Positions 19,295-27,426 are shown, counted from the stretch's first letter. The stretch: 64,000 nt of DNA from Mesorhizobium sp. M7A.F.Ca.US.008.03.1.1 (GCF_003997495.1 NZ_RZRU01000014.1:82348-146347); one strand, 5' to 3'. The notes: a model not told the origin generated them from the letters alone. Numbers and translations are program-made.

Positions 19295-20419
19295 CTAGGC
19301 CGCCGACTGCATGGCGGCCGGCGCGATACGGATGCCCCGCTGCTCGAGGATAGGCATGACGGTGTCGCGAAAATACGGGAACTCCTCGACATAGTCGACA
19401 AAGGACAGGGTCGAGCCGCGGAATCCTGCCTCGTGCAAGGCGGTGATCCCATCGGCAACCTGTTCGGGCGTGCCGGTGAGCGGGAAGCCGCCATGGCCCG
19501 CCGCCATCCGATCGCGGATGAGCGCCAGGAGGTCATGCGGGAACGACTGCGCATGGGCAAATTGCAGCCGCACCAGATTGTCGACCGCCGCCCAGTCGGC
19601 ATTGGCGCGGCCGAAATGCTCGAGATAATCCGTCGCTTCCTTCTCGGTCGGCCGGCAGACGACATGGGCAAAGGTCAGCACGTCGACAGTGCTGCCGGCC
19701 GCAATCGCCTGCTGCTTCAGCGCCGCGATCTCGTCCTTGGAGCGTGACAGGTCGATTGCCGGTGTGAACAGAAAGTCGGCATTGCGGACCGCAAATTTGC
19801 GGCCTTCTTCCGAGCCGGCGGCATTGAGGATTGGCAGGCGTGCCGACGGGCGCGGATCGCCAAGCACGTTCTTCAGCTTGAACCAGGTGCCGTCCCAGTC
19901 GAACGCCTCGGTGCGATCCCACAGCGCCCTGACGATGTCGAACCATTCCTGCGCATAGCCGTATCGTGTGATGTGATCATCGGGCAGCGTCAGCCCGAGC
20001 GCTTCATACTCGGGCTTGTTCCAGCCGGCGACGATGTTGAGGCCGATACGGCCGCGGCTGATCTGGTCGATAGTCGCCAATTGCTTGGCAACGACGACGG
20101 GATGATTGGCCGCCGTGTGGGTGGTGGCGAAAACCGTGATGTTGCGGGTGAGCGCCAGGAGTCCAGCGGCCCAGGTGATCGTCTCCAGGACATTGCCGTG
20201 AAAATTGGTCTCGCCGCCATAGCCGATCCAGCGGGCGATCGGCAGCATGAAGTCGATGCCGGCCTCGTCGAGCAGCTGCGCGAGCCGCAGATTGTTGTCC
20301 CAGGAACTGACCCATCGTTCGGGAACCTTGGTGACGGTCATGCCGCCGGAACAATTGGACGCGAAGGTTCCGAGAATGAAGGGCTGCGCATTGGCTGCGG
20401 TCTTGTCGAGCATGCTCAT
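19295..20419 (-). CDS. LLM-class flavin-dependent oxidoreductase (alkanesulfonate monooxygenase-like)
   Basis: Luciferase-like monooxygenase of about 374 aa that should use reduced flavin and oxygen to attack an organic substrate. It begins with the family-typical FILGTFASNCSGGMTVTK and has the TIM-barrel segments SRGRIGLNIVAGWNKPEYEALG and GTPEQVADGI. It resembles the SsuD/SfnG/RutA-type group that acts on sulfonates, sulfones or pyrimidines; which substrate applies is not visible. Start ATG 20419 (MSMLDKT) has GAGGAG 10 nt upstream; ATG 20413 is an alternative. It is co-transcribed with the flavin reductase and lies next to a 29-bp perfect palindrome, the likely operator for the divergent regulator. 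Confidence 0.88.
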   Translation of the reverse strand: MSMLDKTAANAQPFILGTFASNCSGGMTVTKVPERWVSSWDNNLRLAQLLDEAGIDFMLPIARWIGYGGETNFHGNVLETITWAAGLLALTRNITVFATTHTAANHPVVVAKQLATIDQISRGRIGLNIVAGWNKPEYEALGLTLPDDHITRYGYAQEWFDIVRALWDRTEAFDWDGTWFKLKNVLGDPRPSARLPILNAAGSEEGRKFAVRNADFLFTPAIDLSRSKDEIAALKQQAIAAGSTVDVLTFAHVVCRPTEKEATDYLEHFGRANADWAAVDNLVRLQFAHAQSFPHDLLALIRDRMAAGHGGFPLTGTPEQVADGITALHEAGFRGSTLSFVDYVEEFPYFRDTVMPILEQRGIRIAPAAMQSAA

Positions 20420-20447
20420 CGGTCGAGTTCTCCTCATTTTTGATTAT

Positions 20448-20476
20448 ATTTTATGATAGAAAGTCTATCATAAAAT
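20448..20476. promoter_or_regulatory. Perfect 29-bp palindromic operator between the monooxygenase operon and its regulator
   Basis: 13-bp arms ATTTTATGATAGA and TCTATCATAAAAT around a central AAG. It is strongly A/T-rich within GC-rich surroundings and lies 29 bp upstream of the oxidoreductase ATG and 54 bp upstream of the regulator ATG. It is a clear candidate binding site for the dimeric winged-helix regulator at 20530-21126. Confidence 0.85.
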
Positions 20477-20529
20477 CGTATGGACGCAATCGGCCGGATC
20501 GGCGCATGCTGCCAGGCGGGGAGACATGG

Positions 20530-21126
20530 ATGAACGACCGGCGAAAACCTTCGGATACGCAAGCCAATCTGCTGGATCGTGGCTGGCATCTGGCGCGGAC
20601 GCCGCTCGAAATCGATGTCGCCGAAATCGAATATGCGCTGATGCGCTCTTACGAGGCATTCGGCCACTGGCAGGCCGAATGCCTGGCGACAGTGATCGAG
20701 TTTTCCGCCAGCGGGCCGGAAAATGCGCTGCTCCACATCATCAGGATGAACGACCGGCCAAAGAGCATCCGCGATCTGGCACAGATGACCAACCGCGACG
20801 ACATTCCCAACATCCAATACAGTCTGCGCAAATTGCTCAAGGGTGGCCTGGTCAAGCGAACCGGCAGCGGCAGGGCCGGCGTCACCTACGAAGTCACGCC
20901 GCTCGGCTATCGCGTGACCGAACGCTATGCCGACATCCGTTGCGTCCTGCTCATCGAAGCGGTGACGCGCGTCCCGGAAATGGCGGCCAAGCTCGAGGAG
21001 GCGGCGCGCACGCTCGAGCTCATGACCGGCATCTATGAACAGGCGGCCCGCGCCGCGGCCACCCACCGACGCCGGCACCCAAGACCGGAACCCGGTGGCG
21101 AAAACAAAGAAACCGGTGCCGGCTGA
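20530..21126 (+). CDS. Winged-helix (MarR-like) transcriptional regulator of the flavin monooxygenase operon
   Basis: DNA-binding protein of 198 aa resembling the MarR-type predicted regulators of COG5631. The helix-turn-helix region is around residues 70-125 (MNDRPKSIRDLAQMTNRDD, then NIQYSLRKLLKGGLVKR), followed by a wing with TYEVTPLGYRVTERYADIR. A C-terminal helical segment probably dimerises. I chose ATG 20530 with GGGGAGA 5 nt upstream; an upstream TTG start at 20440 would translate the palindrome and is unlikely. It is divergent from the oxidoreductase, so it probably controls both genes through the operator. The effector is unknown. Confidence 0.78.
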   Translation: MNDRRKPSDTQANLLDRGWHLARTPLEIDVAEIEYALMRSYEAFGHWQAECLATVIEFSASGPENALLHIIRMNDRPKSIRDLAQMTNRDDIPNIQYSLRKLLKGGLVKRTGSGRAGVTYEVTPLGYRVTERYADIRCVLLIEAVTRVPEMAAKLEEAARTLELMTGIYEQAARAAATHRRRHPRPEPGGENKETGAG

Positions 21127-21139
21127 GGCACCAAGGCGC

Positions 21140-22054
21140 TCACGCCGCCTGGCTTTGCGCCTTCGTTATGGTCTGGCTTTGTGCCCTGGTGGTGATGAAA
21201 ACGCCGGCGGTGATGATGAGCGCGCCTGCCCAGGTCAGCAACTGATAGTGCTCGCCGAGGAAGATGGTTCCGGCAAACAGGCCGACGGCCGCCGCGACAT
21301 AGCCGATCTGGCTGAGATAGACCGGACCGCCAACCGCCTGCAGCCTAAAGAAGAAGGCAAACATCGCCGACGCCGACGCGACCTGCGCGACGACGACCAG
21401 CGGCACGACGCCGAGTGGCACGAAAGCCTTGCCGCCGAACAAGAGGAAAATGCCGACAAGCAGCATCGCCGCCGACGCCAGATGGCTGCCGACGGCAAGC
21501 TCGATCGGGCCGGTGCCGTCCGGCCAGTCGACCGTGCGATAGATGTTGCCGGCGGCAAGGCTGACCGGGATGAGCAACCCCATCGCCACCCAGAACAAAT
21601 CGGCCGGCTGGCCGGCCTCGCCGCGCGTCACCGCGACCATGACGGCGCCGACGAAGCCGACGGCGATGCCGACAATGCCCAGCATGTTGGGGCCCCGGAC
21701 GCGCAGCAGGATCGAGAACACCAAAGTGATGACCGGCGACAGCGTGAACATAATGCCGGTGTAGCCGGCGCCCAGATGCGGGATGGCCGAGAACATCAGG
21801 AGATTCGGCACGGCGTAGGAAACCGCAGCGGTGACGAAGAAATAGCGCAATTTGTGCGCGGTAAGCCGGACCCGCTTGCCGCGAGCCAAAAGCACGCACA
21901 GCAAGACCCCGCCGGCGCCGAGCGAGATGACGAAGGCCCAGACCATGGCCGGCACGCCGGCAGCCGTGGCGAGCTTGCCGAACGGCAGCGTCAGGCCGAG
22001 CAGGCCGCCGGTGACGACCAGCAGGCCGAGCGCCGAATCCCAGAGAAATTTCAT
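21140..22054 (-). CDS. DMT-superfamily (EamA) transporter
   Basis: Inner-membrane transporter of 304 aa with ten predicted helices in two EamA repeats (LGLLVVTGGLLGLTLPFG at the start; second repeat from about residue 165, WVAMGLLIPVSLAAGNIYRT). It is probably an exporter of small metabolites; the substrate is not determined. Start ATG 22054 (MKFLWDSALG) is chosen; the frame extends to 22090 without support. It is divergent from a MarR-type regulator starting about 70 bp away, suggesting local regulation. It converges on the winged-helix regulator with 13 bp between ends. Confidence 0.85.
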   Translation of the reverse strand: MKFLWDSALGLLVVTGGLLGLTLPFGKLATAAGVPAMVWAFVISLGAGGVLLCVLLARGKRVRLTAHKLRYFFVTAAVSYAVPNLLMFSAIPHLGAGYTGIMFTLSPVITLVFSILLRVRGPNMLGIVGIAVGFVGAVMVAVTRGEAGQPADLFWVAMGLLIPVSLAAGNIYRTVDWPDGTGPIELAVGSHLASAAMLLVGIFLLFGGKAFVPLGVVPLVVVAQVASASAMFAFFFRLQAVGGPVYLSQIGYVAAAVGLFAGTIFLGEHYQLLTWAGALIITAGVFITTRAQSQTITKAQSQAA

Positions 22055-22093
22055 GATCGAACCCTGTCGCGAGCGGCCCTTGGCCAGCATTGC

Positions 22094-22133
22094 ATCTTGC
22101 GGTAAGATAATGGAAAGATTCTTAATGTCAAGA
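22094..22133. promoter_or_regulatory. Paired inverted repeats between the DMT transporter and MarR regulator
   Basis: ATCTT-GCGGT-AAGAT (22094-22108) and TCTT-AATGTC-AAGA (22120-22133), centred about 26 bp apart, in the divergent gap. Both have the same TCTT/AAGA half sites, as expected for two binding sites of one dimer. The second overlaps the proposed regulator start, so autoregulation or a later start (22137 or 22140) is possible. Confidence 0.5.
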
Positions 22134-22637
22134 TATATGATGGTGAGACAGTTGGACAGGGCAGCAAGAGCGATCGAACAATGGAAGCGGGAGCGGCCCG
22201 ATCTGGACGTCTCGCCGATGGGCGTACTCGGGCGGCTGAACGAAGCCTCCTCGCTGATCGCCCGCGAGCGGCTCGCGCCGTTGTTCGCCCGCTATGGATT
22301 GCAGCCGGGAGAGTTCGATGTGCTTGCGACGCTGCGCCGCTCGGGATCACCTTACGCGCTGACGCCAACCGCGCTTTACGAAGCGACGATGGTGACGTCG
22401 GGCGCCATGACCAACCGGCTCGACCGACTGGAAACGTCCGGATTGATCATGCGGGGCCCACACCCCAACGATCGGCGCGGCATTGTCGTGCGGCTGACCG
22501 AAAAGGGTCTCGCTTTGATCGACGAGGCCGTTGGCGCCCATGTTGCCAACGAGCACGAGATTCTCGCGGGCCTGACGCCGGCCGAACGGGAGACGCTCTC
22601 TCGGCTGCTTGAGAAATTGATCGGGAGTGTGAGCTAG
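22125..22637 (+). CDS. MarR-family transcriptional regulator
   Basis: Winged-helix regulator of 170 aa. The MarR core is clear: an N-terminal dimerisation helix (LGRLNEASSLIARERLAPLFARYGL), recognition region FDVLATLRRSG...LTPTALYEATMVTSGAMTNRLDRLE (about residues 60-105), and the wing GLIMRGPHPNDRRGIVVRLTEKG with the conserved D-R-R. Start ATG 22125 (MSRYMMVRQ) has GGAAAG 7 nt upstream; 22110, 22137 and 22140 are alternatives. It is divergent from the DMT transporter, which it probably controls. Confidence 0.85.
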   Translation: MSRYMMVRQLDRAARAIEQWKRERPDLDVSPMGVLGRLNEASSLIARERLAPLFARYGLQPGEFDVLATLRRSGSPYALTPTALYEATMVTSGAMTNRLDRLETSGLIMRGPHPNDRRGIVVRLTEKGLALIDEAVGAHVANEHEILAGLTPAERETLSRLLEKLIGSVS

Positions 22638-22642
22638 CCGGG

Positions 22643-23197
22643 TCAGTTCGTAGGCTGCCGCGAGAACCGGCGCCGGTGTTTCCAGCGCCGGAATGATACG
22701 GTGAGGTCGACAAGCCGGGTCGGCATGTTGAGATAGAGCAGAGCATCTCGCAAACCGCTGAGATAGCGCTCACTCATCGCCTTGTCGGAAAAGTCCGGCA
22801 TGGCCTCGAGTGTCGCTTCGGCTTGCTGGCTCCGGCCCTTTCCCGTCGGCAATCTGGCCGCAAAGGCTATTTCTCGACGCAGACAGACCTGCTCCACGCG
22901 ATCCCGCAGCGCCTCTTCGTAGCCAATACCGCATCGCATAAGCCGCGCGTGGGTGGCCTCGTGGACGATAATCGAAGCGACCAATTCCGGCGTCGTCTCT
23001 TCGCTAATGATATGGCGCTCGTCCAATTCGCACGCCTTGGAAGAGTTCGCCCATTGCGCGACGGAAGCAGGAAGGGTTGTGACGAATACCTGTCTTACGT
23101 CCCCAAGCAGCCGTCTGTAGCGCACTGGATCAAAATCACGAATAAGGTGAAGCGCGTCGACGATCTTGTCAGTGCCCTTGTCGCTGATGATGAGCAA
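22643..23197 (-). CDS. Hypothetical protein with HExxH zinc-peptidase-like motif
   Basis: Unrecognised soluble protein of 184 aa. The sequence HEATHARL (about residues 77-84) is an HExxH zinc-binding motif inside a helix, the hallmark of zincin metallopeptidases; a downstream Glu-rich helix (GYEEALRDRVEQVCLRREIAF) could give the third ligand. No signal peptide. Only a TTG start (23197) without a good ribosome site is available. The frame stays open upstream to a TAG at 23237 and looks coding (VKLSGTRTVDG), so the 5' end may be damaged or the start misplaced. It follows the DUF1178 gene on the same strand and converges on marR. The peptidase role is inference. Confidence 0.6.
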   Translation of the reverse strand: MLIISDKGTDKIVDALHLIRDFDPVRYRRLLGDVRQVFVTTLPASVAQWANSSKACELDERHIISEETTPELVASIIVHEATHARLMRCGIGYEEALRDRVEQVCLRREIAFAARLPTGKGRSQQAEATLEAMPDFSDKAMSERYLSGLRDALLYLNMPTRLVDLTVSFRRWKHRRRFSRQPTN

Positions 23198-23319
23198 TCC
23201 GTCGACCGTTCGGGTACCGCTAAGCTTAACGGCGCCCTAGCGGGCCAATCGGCCAACGACGGCTCTTATGCTTCCTCGCGGCTCAATCGCTTCTGGGTCG
23301 CGCAAAGCTCCCTCGGAAC

Positions 23320-23745
23320 TCAGTTGCGGTCGTCTGGAAACACCGGGATCGGCATGAACTCGACGCCGTCCTCGGCCAGGCTCTTGGCTTCTTCCAGCGT
23401 CGCCTCGCCATAGATGCCGCGCGGGTCGCTCTCGCCGAAATGGATCTTTCGCGCTTCCTCGGCAAACTTGTCGCCGACATAGTCGGCATTCTCGCGCACC
23501 TTCTCGGCCATCGCCTTCAACTGCGCCAGAGCCTGCTTCTGCGCCTCGCCCATGGCCAGCGCTATGGTTTCCTGCTTGCGCGCCGTGGAGACGGCCGGCG
23601 CCATCAGCGCTTTCTGCACCTTGTGCGAACCACAGGTCGGGCAATCGACAAAGCCGCGCTTCTTCTGGGTGTCGAAATCGTCGTTGCTGCGGAACCAGCC
23701 TTCGAATTCGTGCTCGTGCTCGCAGATCAGGGCAAAACGGATCAA
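23320..23745 (-). CDS. DUF1178 family protein
   Basis: Conserved alphaproteobacterial and betaproteobacterial protein of 141 aa, function unknown. It begins MIRFALICEHEHEFEGWFRS and has a zinc-ribbon-like CPTCGSHKVQKALMAP (about residues 35-50), then a charged helix (EAQKQALAQLKAMAEKVRENADYVG). The C terminus GIYGEATLEEAKSLAEDGVEFMPIPV is typical of the family. The start ATG 23745 overlaps the stop of the nitrilase-like gene (3742-side ATGA overlap at 23742-23745), so it is translationally coupled to it; the nitrilase-grxC-comF neighbourhood is the usual one in Rhizobiales. Confidence 0.9.
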   Translation of the reverse strand: MIRFALICEHEHEFEGWFRSNDDFDTQKKRGFVDCPTCGSHKVQKALMAPAVSTARKQETIALAMGEAQKQALAQLKAMAEKVRENADYVGDKFAEEARKIHFGESDPRGIYGEATLEEAKSLAEDGVEFMPIPVFPDDRN

Positions 23746-24608
23746 GAGGCCGCACCCCTGAGCCGCGGCGCTACGCCCAAGCCGGCATTGACGACGAAAT
23801 CCCGCGCATTCCTGAGATTGGGGATCTTCTTGCGCGCGGCAAGCGACTGCGCCGGGTCGATCTCGGCGACGATCACCGCCGGCTCGTCATGCGCGGCTTC
23901 CGCGATGATATGGCCCCACGGATCGACGATCAGCGAATGACCGTAGGTCTCGCGGCCATCCTCATGCAAGCCGCCCTGCGCGGCGGCGACGACATAGGCG
24001 CCGTTCTCGATGGCGCGGGCCCTGAGAAGCACGTGCCAGTGCGCCTCACCCGTCTGGCGGGTGAAAGCGGCCGGTACGGAAAGCAGATCTGCGCCGGCCA
24101 GTGCCTCGGCGCGGAAGAGTTGCGGAAAGCGCAGATCGTAGCAAACGGCGAAGCCGAGCTTTGCACCCTCGATCTCGGTGACGACGGCCTCCGTGCCCGG
24201 TTCGTAAGCCGCGGATTCGCGCCAGCTCTCGCCATTGTCGAGATCGACGTCGAACATGTGGATCTTGTCGTAGGTGGCGAGCGTGGCACCGTCCGGCCCG
24301 AACAGCAGCGCCCGGTTGGCGAGCTTGCCGTCGGCGCGCAGGATGGCGGTCGAGCCGATATGCAGGAAGACGCCGAGTTCGCTCGCCAGCTTGCGCGCGG
24401 TCGAGACGATGATGTCCTTGTCCTCGGAGGTGAAGGAGGCGGCACGCGCTTCCTTGTCGCGGATCAGCGCGCCGGTCATTTCCGGCGTCTGGATATAGGT
24501 CGCGCCCTGGCTCGCGGCTTCGCGCACCAGCCGTTGGAGATCGACCGCGTTGCGCTCGGGGCTCTCGCCTGAACGCATCTGGATCGCAGCGGCTTTGAAA
24601 ACACCCAT
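23742..24608 (-). CDS. Carbon-nitrogen hydrolase (nitrilase superfamily, Nit1/YafV-type amidase)
   Basis: Amide hydrolase of 288 aa. The Glu-Lys-Cys catalytic triad is visible: Glu in YIQTPEMTG (about residue 44), Lys in YDKIHMFDVDL (about 114) and Cys in FAVCYDLRFPQLF (about 155). It resembles the NitFhit/Nit1 branch, which removes deaminated glutathione by hydrolysis; that role fits the glutaredoxin gene directly upstream but is inference. Start ATG 24608 (MGVFKAAAIQM) has GAGGGA 6-7 nt upstream; the ATG two codons earlier is too close to it. It begins 10 bp after the grxC stop. Confidence 0.88.
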   Translation of the reverse strand: MGVFKAAAIQMRSGESPERNAVDLQRLVREAASQGATYIQTPEMTGALIRDKEARAASFTSEDKDIIVSTARKLASELGVFLHIGSTAILRADGKLANRALLFGPDGATLATYDKIHMFDVDLDNGESWRESAAYEPGTEAVVTEIEGAKLGFAVCYDLRFPQLFRAEALAGADLLSVPAAFTRQTGEAHWHVLLRARAIENGAYVVAAAQGGLHEDGRETYGHSLIVDPWGHIIAEAAHDEPAVIVAEIDPAQSLAARKKIPNLRNARDFVVNAGLGVAPRLRGAAS

Positions 24609-24618
24609 CGTCATTCCC

Positions 24619-24888
24619 TCAGTTCGTCGCGCCGTTGGCGAGCAGTTTGTCCAGCCGGCCGTCGGCCTCCAGCTCGTGGAGGTCGTCGCAGCCGCCGACA
24701 TGCGTGTCGCCGATGAAAATCTGCGGAAAGGTCGAGCGACCGTGGGCGCGGGAAATCATCTCCTGGCGCAGTTCCGGCGAGAAGGAGGCATCGTGCTCGG
24801 TAAAGGCGACGCCCTTGCGCTCGAGCAGCCGCTTGGCTGCCGTGCAATAGCCGCACATCATGCGGGTGTAGATGGTGACATCGGCCAT
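24619..24888 (-). CDS. grxC: Glutaredoxin 3 (GrxC type)
   Basis: Small thiol oxidoreductase of 89 aa that reduces disulfides with glutathione. Instead of the common CPYC it has CGYC (MMCGYCTAAKRLLERKG, residues about 12-15), still with both cysteines. The cis-Pro loop STFPQIFIG and the glutathione-binding GGCDDLHELE follow. Dithiol glutaredoxin is therefore intact. It lies in a compact operon comF-grxC-nitrilase-DUF1178 on the minus strand; ComF ends 27 bp upstream. Confidence 0.94.
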   Translation of the reverse strand: MADVTIYTRMMCGYCTAAKRLLERKGVAFTEHDASFSPELRQEMISRAHGRSTFPQIFIGDTHVGGCDDLHELEADGRLDKLLANGATN

Positions 24889-24915
24889 GACGAATTTCCG
24901 CTGTTCGTTGCCGAC

Positions 24916-25716
24916 TTATATAGTCGCGGACTCGTCCGCCCGGAAGTCCCCCGGCAACACACGGGCAAAGGTCAGCACGTCGACGGCGCCCGCACCTCCC
25001 CTCTTCAGCGCCTTGGTGGCGGAACGCACCGTGGCGCCGGTCGTGTAGACATCGTCGATCAAAAGCACCCTGCGGCCGGCGATCTCGATTTCCGCCTCGG
25101 CGGGTACCCGAAAGGCGGCCCGCACATTTTCCTCGCGCTCGCTGCGCTCCAGCCCGACCTGCTGGCGGGTGAGTTTCACGCGCTGCACCGCCGAGGGGGC
25201 GAAGGGCAATTGACTGAGCGCCGAGACCGCCCTTGCCAGTTCCGCCGACTGGTTGAACCGTCGCCTGAAAAAGCGCCGCCAGTGCAGCGGCACCGGCACC
25301 ACCACATCCGCCTCGGCGATGAGATCGGCACCCGCACGCACCATCCAGCGCGCCATCCAAGGTGCCAGATCCGTGCGATCCTGGTATTTCAACCCTTGCA
25401 CCATCTGGCGGGCGACGCCGGAATAGGCGACCGCCGCCCGCGCCCGCTCGAAAGGCGGCGGATCGGCAATCGCCTCGGCCGACAGAAAGCCTTCGCCCAT
25501 ATGGTGGGTGAACGGCGTACCCATGACAGGGCACCATGGCCGCTCCAGCAGCCTGAGCTTCGGCCAGCAGGTGCCGCACAGCACGCCCGGCTGCGAGACG
25601 TGCCGGCGGCAACCGGCGCAGACCGGCGGGAACAGCATACGCGCCGGCCAGCCGAGGGCTGACCGGGCGAAACGCTTGATCTCGCTGGGCTTGATCTTGG
25701 GCATCGGATCGGCCAC
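24916..25716 (-). CDS. ComF family protein (phosphoribosyltransferase-like)
   Basis: 266-aa ComF/GntX-type protein, a PRTase-fold family linked to DNA uptake in competent bacteria but of unclear role in rhizobia. A zinc-ribbon-like N terminus (FPPVCAGCRRHVSQPGVLCGTC) is followed by the PRTase part: VVVPVPLHWRR and the PRPP-binding motif VLLIDDVYTTGATV (about residues 215-228), and VDVLTFARV at the end. GTG 25716 is chosen because GGAG lies 10 nt upstream; ATG 25704 is the alternative. It is divergent from the methyltransferase gene (77-bp gap). Confidence 0.88.
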   Translation of the reverse strand: MADPMPKIKPSEIKRFARSALGWPARMLFPPVCAGCRRHVSQPGVLCGTCWPKLRLLERPWCPVMGTPFTHHMGEGFLSAEAIADPPPFERARAAVAYSGVARQMVQGLKYQDRTDLAPWMARWMVRAGADLIAEADVVVPVPLHWRRFFRRRFNQSAELARAVSALSQLPFAPSAVQRVKLTRQQVGLERSEREENVRAAFRVPAEAEIEIAGRRVLLIDDVYTTGATVRSATKALKRGGAGAVDVLTFARVLPGDFRADESATI

Positions 25717-25793
25717 GTGGTTGGTTCTCCGTGCCAGGTATACCAACTATATCAGGGCGTGGACAAACAAGGATCTGCCCGTTGCAGCCGATA

Positions 25794-26657
25794 ATGGATA
25801 CCTCTCTGTGGCTGGCGCACAAGCGGCGCGCGCTTGCCCATCCGATTGACGGCGCGGACTTCCTCATGCGCCGCACGGCCGAGGACCTTGCCGACCGGCT
25901 GGGCGCCGTCGAGCGCAGGTTCGTCAAGGCGGCCGTGCTGTTTTGCCAGACGCCGGCTGCAGCCGAAACGCTCGCCGAAAGCGGCAAGGTCGCCGACATT
26001 GTCCGCGTCGAGCCGGATACGGCTTTCCTGAGCGGTGGCGGCGCCGGCTTGATCGCGCCACTGGAAACCGTGCCGTTCGAAGCGGAAAGCCTCGATCTGG
26101 CGGTGTCGCTCTTGTCGCTGCAGGCCATGAACGACATCCCAGGCATGCTGATCCAGATCCGCCGCGCGTTGCGGCCGGATGGGCTTTTCCTCGGCGCCTT
26201 TGCCGGCGCCGGTACGCTGTTCGAGTTGCGCGAAAGCCTGCTTGCGGCCGAGACCGAGCTTTACGGCGGCGCCAGCCCGCGTGTCGCCCCGTTCACCGAC
26301 GTGCGCGATGCCGGTGCGCTGCTGCAGCGCGCCGGTCTCGCTCTGCCGGTTGCCGACGTCGAGACGGTGACGGTGCGCTATGCCAGCCTGTTTGATCTTA
26401 TGGCGGATTTGCGGGCCATGGGCGAAACCAATGCGCTCACCGATCGCAGCCGGCGGCCGGGCTCGCGCAAGCTGTTTGCCCGTGCGGCGGAAATCTACGC
26501 CGAGCGGTTTTCCGACCCCGACGGGCGCGTGAGGGCAAGTTTCTCGATTGTCTGGATGTCCGGCTGGGCGCCCGACGCTTCGCAGCAAAAGCCGCTGAAG
26601 CCGGGGGCTGCCAAGGTTTCGCTGAAGGCAATCCTGGAGGCGCCCGACGGGCAATGA
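25794..26657 (+). CDS. Class I SAM-dependent methyltransferase, BioC/NDUFAF5-like
   Basis: Protein of 287 aa starting MDTSLWLAHKRRALAHP. It resembles the alphaproteobacterial group annotated as BioC-like or NDUFAF5-like: a conserved start with DFLMRRTAEDLADRL, then motif regions ESLDLAVSLLSLQAMNDIPGML and ALRPDGLFLGAF (about residues 100-145). The usual glycine-rich SAM loop is degenerate here, so catalytic activity is not certain; mitochondrial relatives hydroxylate or assemble complex I. Start ATG 25794 is chosen over the in-frame start at 25731, which lacks support. It is followed by the Flp pilin gene on the opposite strand. Confidence 0.78.
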   Translation: MDTSLWLAHKRRALAHPIDGADFLMRRTAEDLADRLGAVERRFVKAAVLFCQTPAAAETLAESGKVADIVRVEPDTAFLSGGGAGLIAPLETVPFEAESLDLAVSLLSLQAMNDIPGMLIQIRRALRPDGLFLGAFAGAGTLFELRESLLAAETELYGGASPRVAPFTDVRDAGALLQRAGLALPVADVETVTVRYASLFDLMADLRAMGETNALTDRSRRPGSRKLFARAAEIYAERFSDPDGRVRASFSIVWMSGWAPDASQQKPLKPGAAKVSLKAILEAPDGQ

Positions 26658-26686
26658 CCCTGCCCGCAAGCGCGGAAAAGTGTGGA

Positions 26687-26872
26687 TCAGGGAGTGGCTG
26701 CGAAAGCGTTCGCAAGCTTGCTGTTGTTGTCGCTGAACAGCCAGATGATCCCATCGCGGACATCGCCGATACCGCCGACGATGGCCAGCGACAGCACGGC
26801 GATGATCACGCCATATTCGACGGCCGTGGCGCCGGTCTCGTCGTTCAGAAAATCCTGCAGCACCGCTTTCAT
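26687..26872 (-). CDS. Flp-family type IVb pilin
   Basis: 61-aa prepilin. The short leader ends in the processing site (FLNDETGATAVEYGVIIAVL): a prepilin peptidase would cut after the Gly, leaving ATAVEYG with the invariant Glu at mature position 5, followed by the hydrophobic helix that packs the fibre. It would be assembled by a Tad machine and used in surface adhesion. No Tad assembly gene is in the window, so this is an orphan pilin here. Downstream is nothing but the methyltransferase in the opposite direction. Confidence 0.92.
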   Translation of the reverse strand: MKAVLQDFLNDETGATAVEYGVIIAVLSLAIVGGIGDVRDGIIWLFSDNNSKLANAFAATP

Positions 26873-26981
26873 GGCCTCAACCCCTCTGTCCGGGACCTTA
26901 GAGCCGACCTGTTAAGAAAGGTTAACGGCAAAGGCTTAACAGGCGGTGAAACCGCCGCCTTTCCGAAATCTCTTAACCATG

Positions 26982-27296
26982 TCAGCAGTCGCCGCTGCTG
27001 CTGCCATTGGACCTGATGATGCAGACCGAGCTCGGCTGTGGCTGCAGCACGCTGCGGCGCAGCGTGTAGGTTTCGCGATGGCCGATCGAGCCTGTCGCCG
27101 CCATGTCGAGCCCGCCGAAACCATCACGGGCCGACAGCGAGCGTGTCTGGCTGTCGAGCAAAGGGGTTGCGATCAGCGCAAGCGCCACCGCGGCCGAACC
27201 GAACAGAAGCGTGATGCGCAATATGCCCATGCCCGCATCGGCGGCGCGAAAGCCGCGCTCGGGCCGGATCGAGTCCCAATCCCTGTCTAGGCTCAT
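26982..27296 (-). CDS. Small single-membrane-helix protein, hypothetical
   Basis: 104-aa protein of unknown function. Start ATG 27296 (MSLDRDWDSIRPERGFRAAD) has GGGGAG 7 nt upstream. An N-terminal cytoplasmic segment is followed by one transmembrane helix (GILRITLLFGSAAVALALIAT, about residues 24-44) and a periplasmic tail ending SVCIIRSNGSSSGDC with two Cys. It lies 109 bp upstream of the Flp pilin gene on the same strand; the pairing might be functional, but nothing in the sequence shows it. Confidence 0.65.
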   Translation of the reverse strand: MSLDRDWDSIRPERGFRAADAGMGILRITLLFGSAAVALALIATPLLDSQTRSLSARDGFGGLDMAATGSIGHRETYTLRRSVLQPQPSSVCIIRSNGSSSGDC

Positions 27297-27426
27297 GCTA
27301 TCGCTCCCCGGCAAATCGACGGCTCGGCCGCGAACGGCCATGCTTCAATTTTTCATGACGAGATAAATCTTCCATTAACGCTGCCTGATACGATGCCTCG
27401 TCCAGGACGCTACCGGGCGGGAGCCC

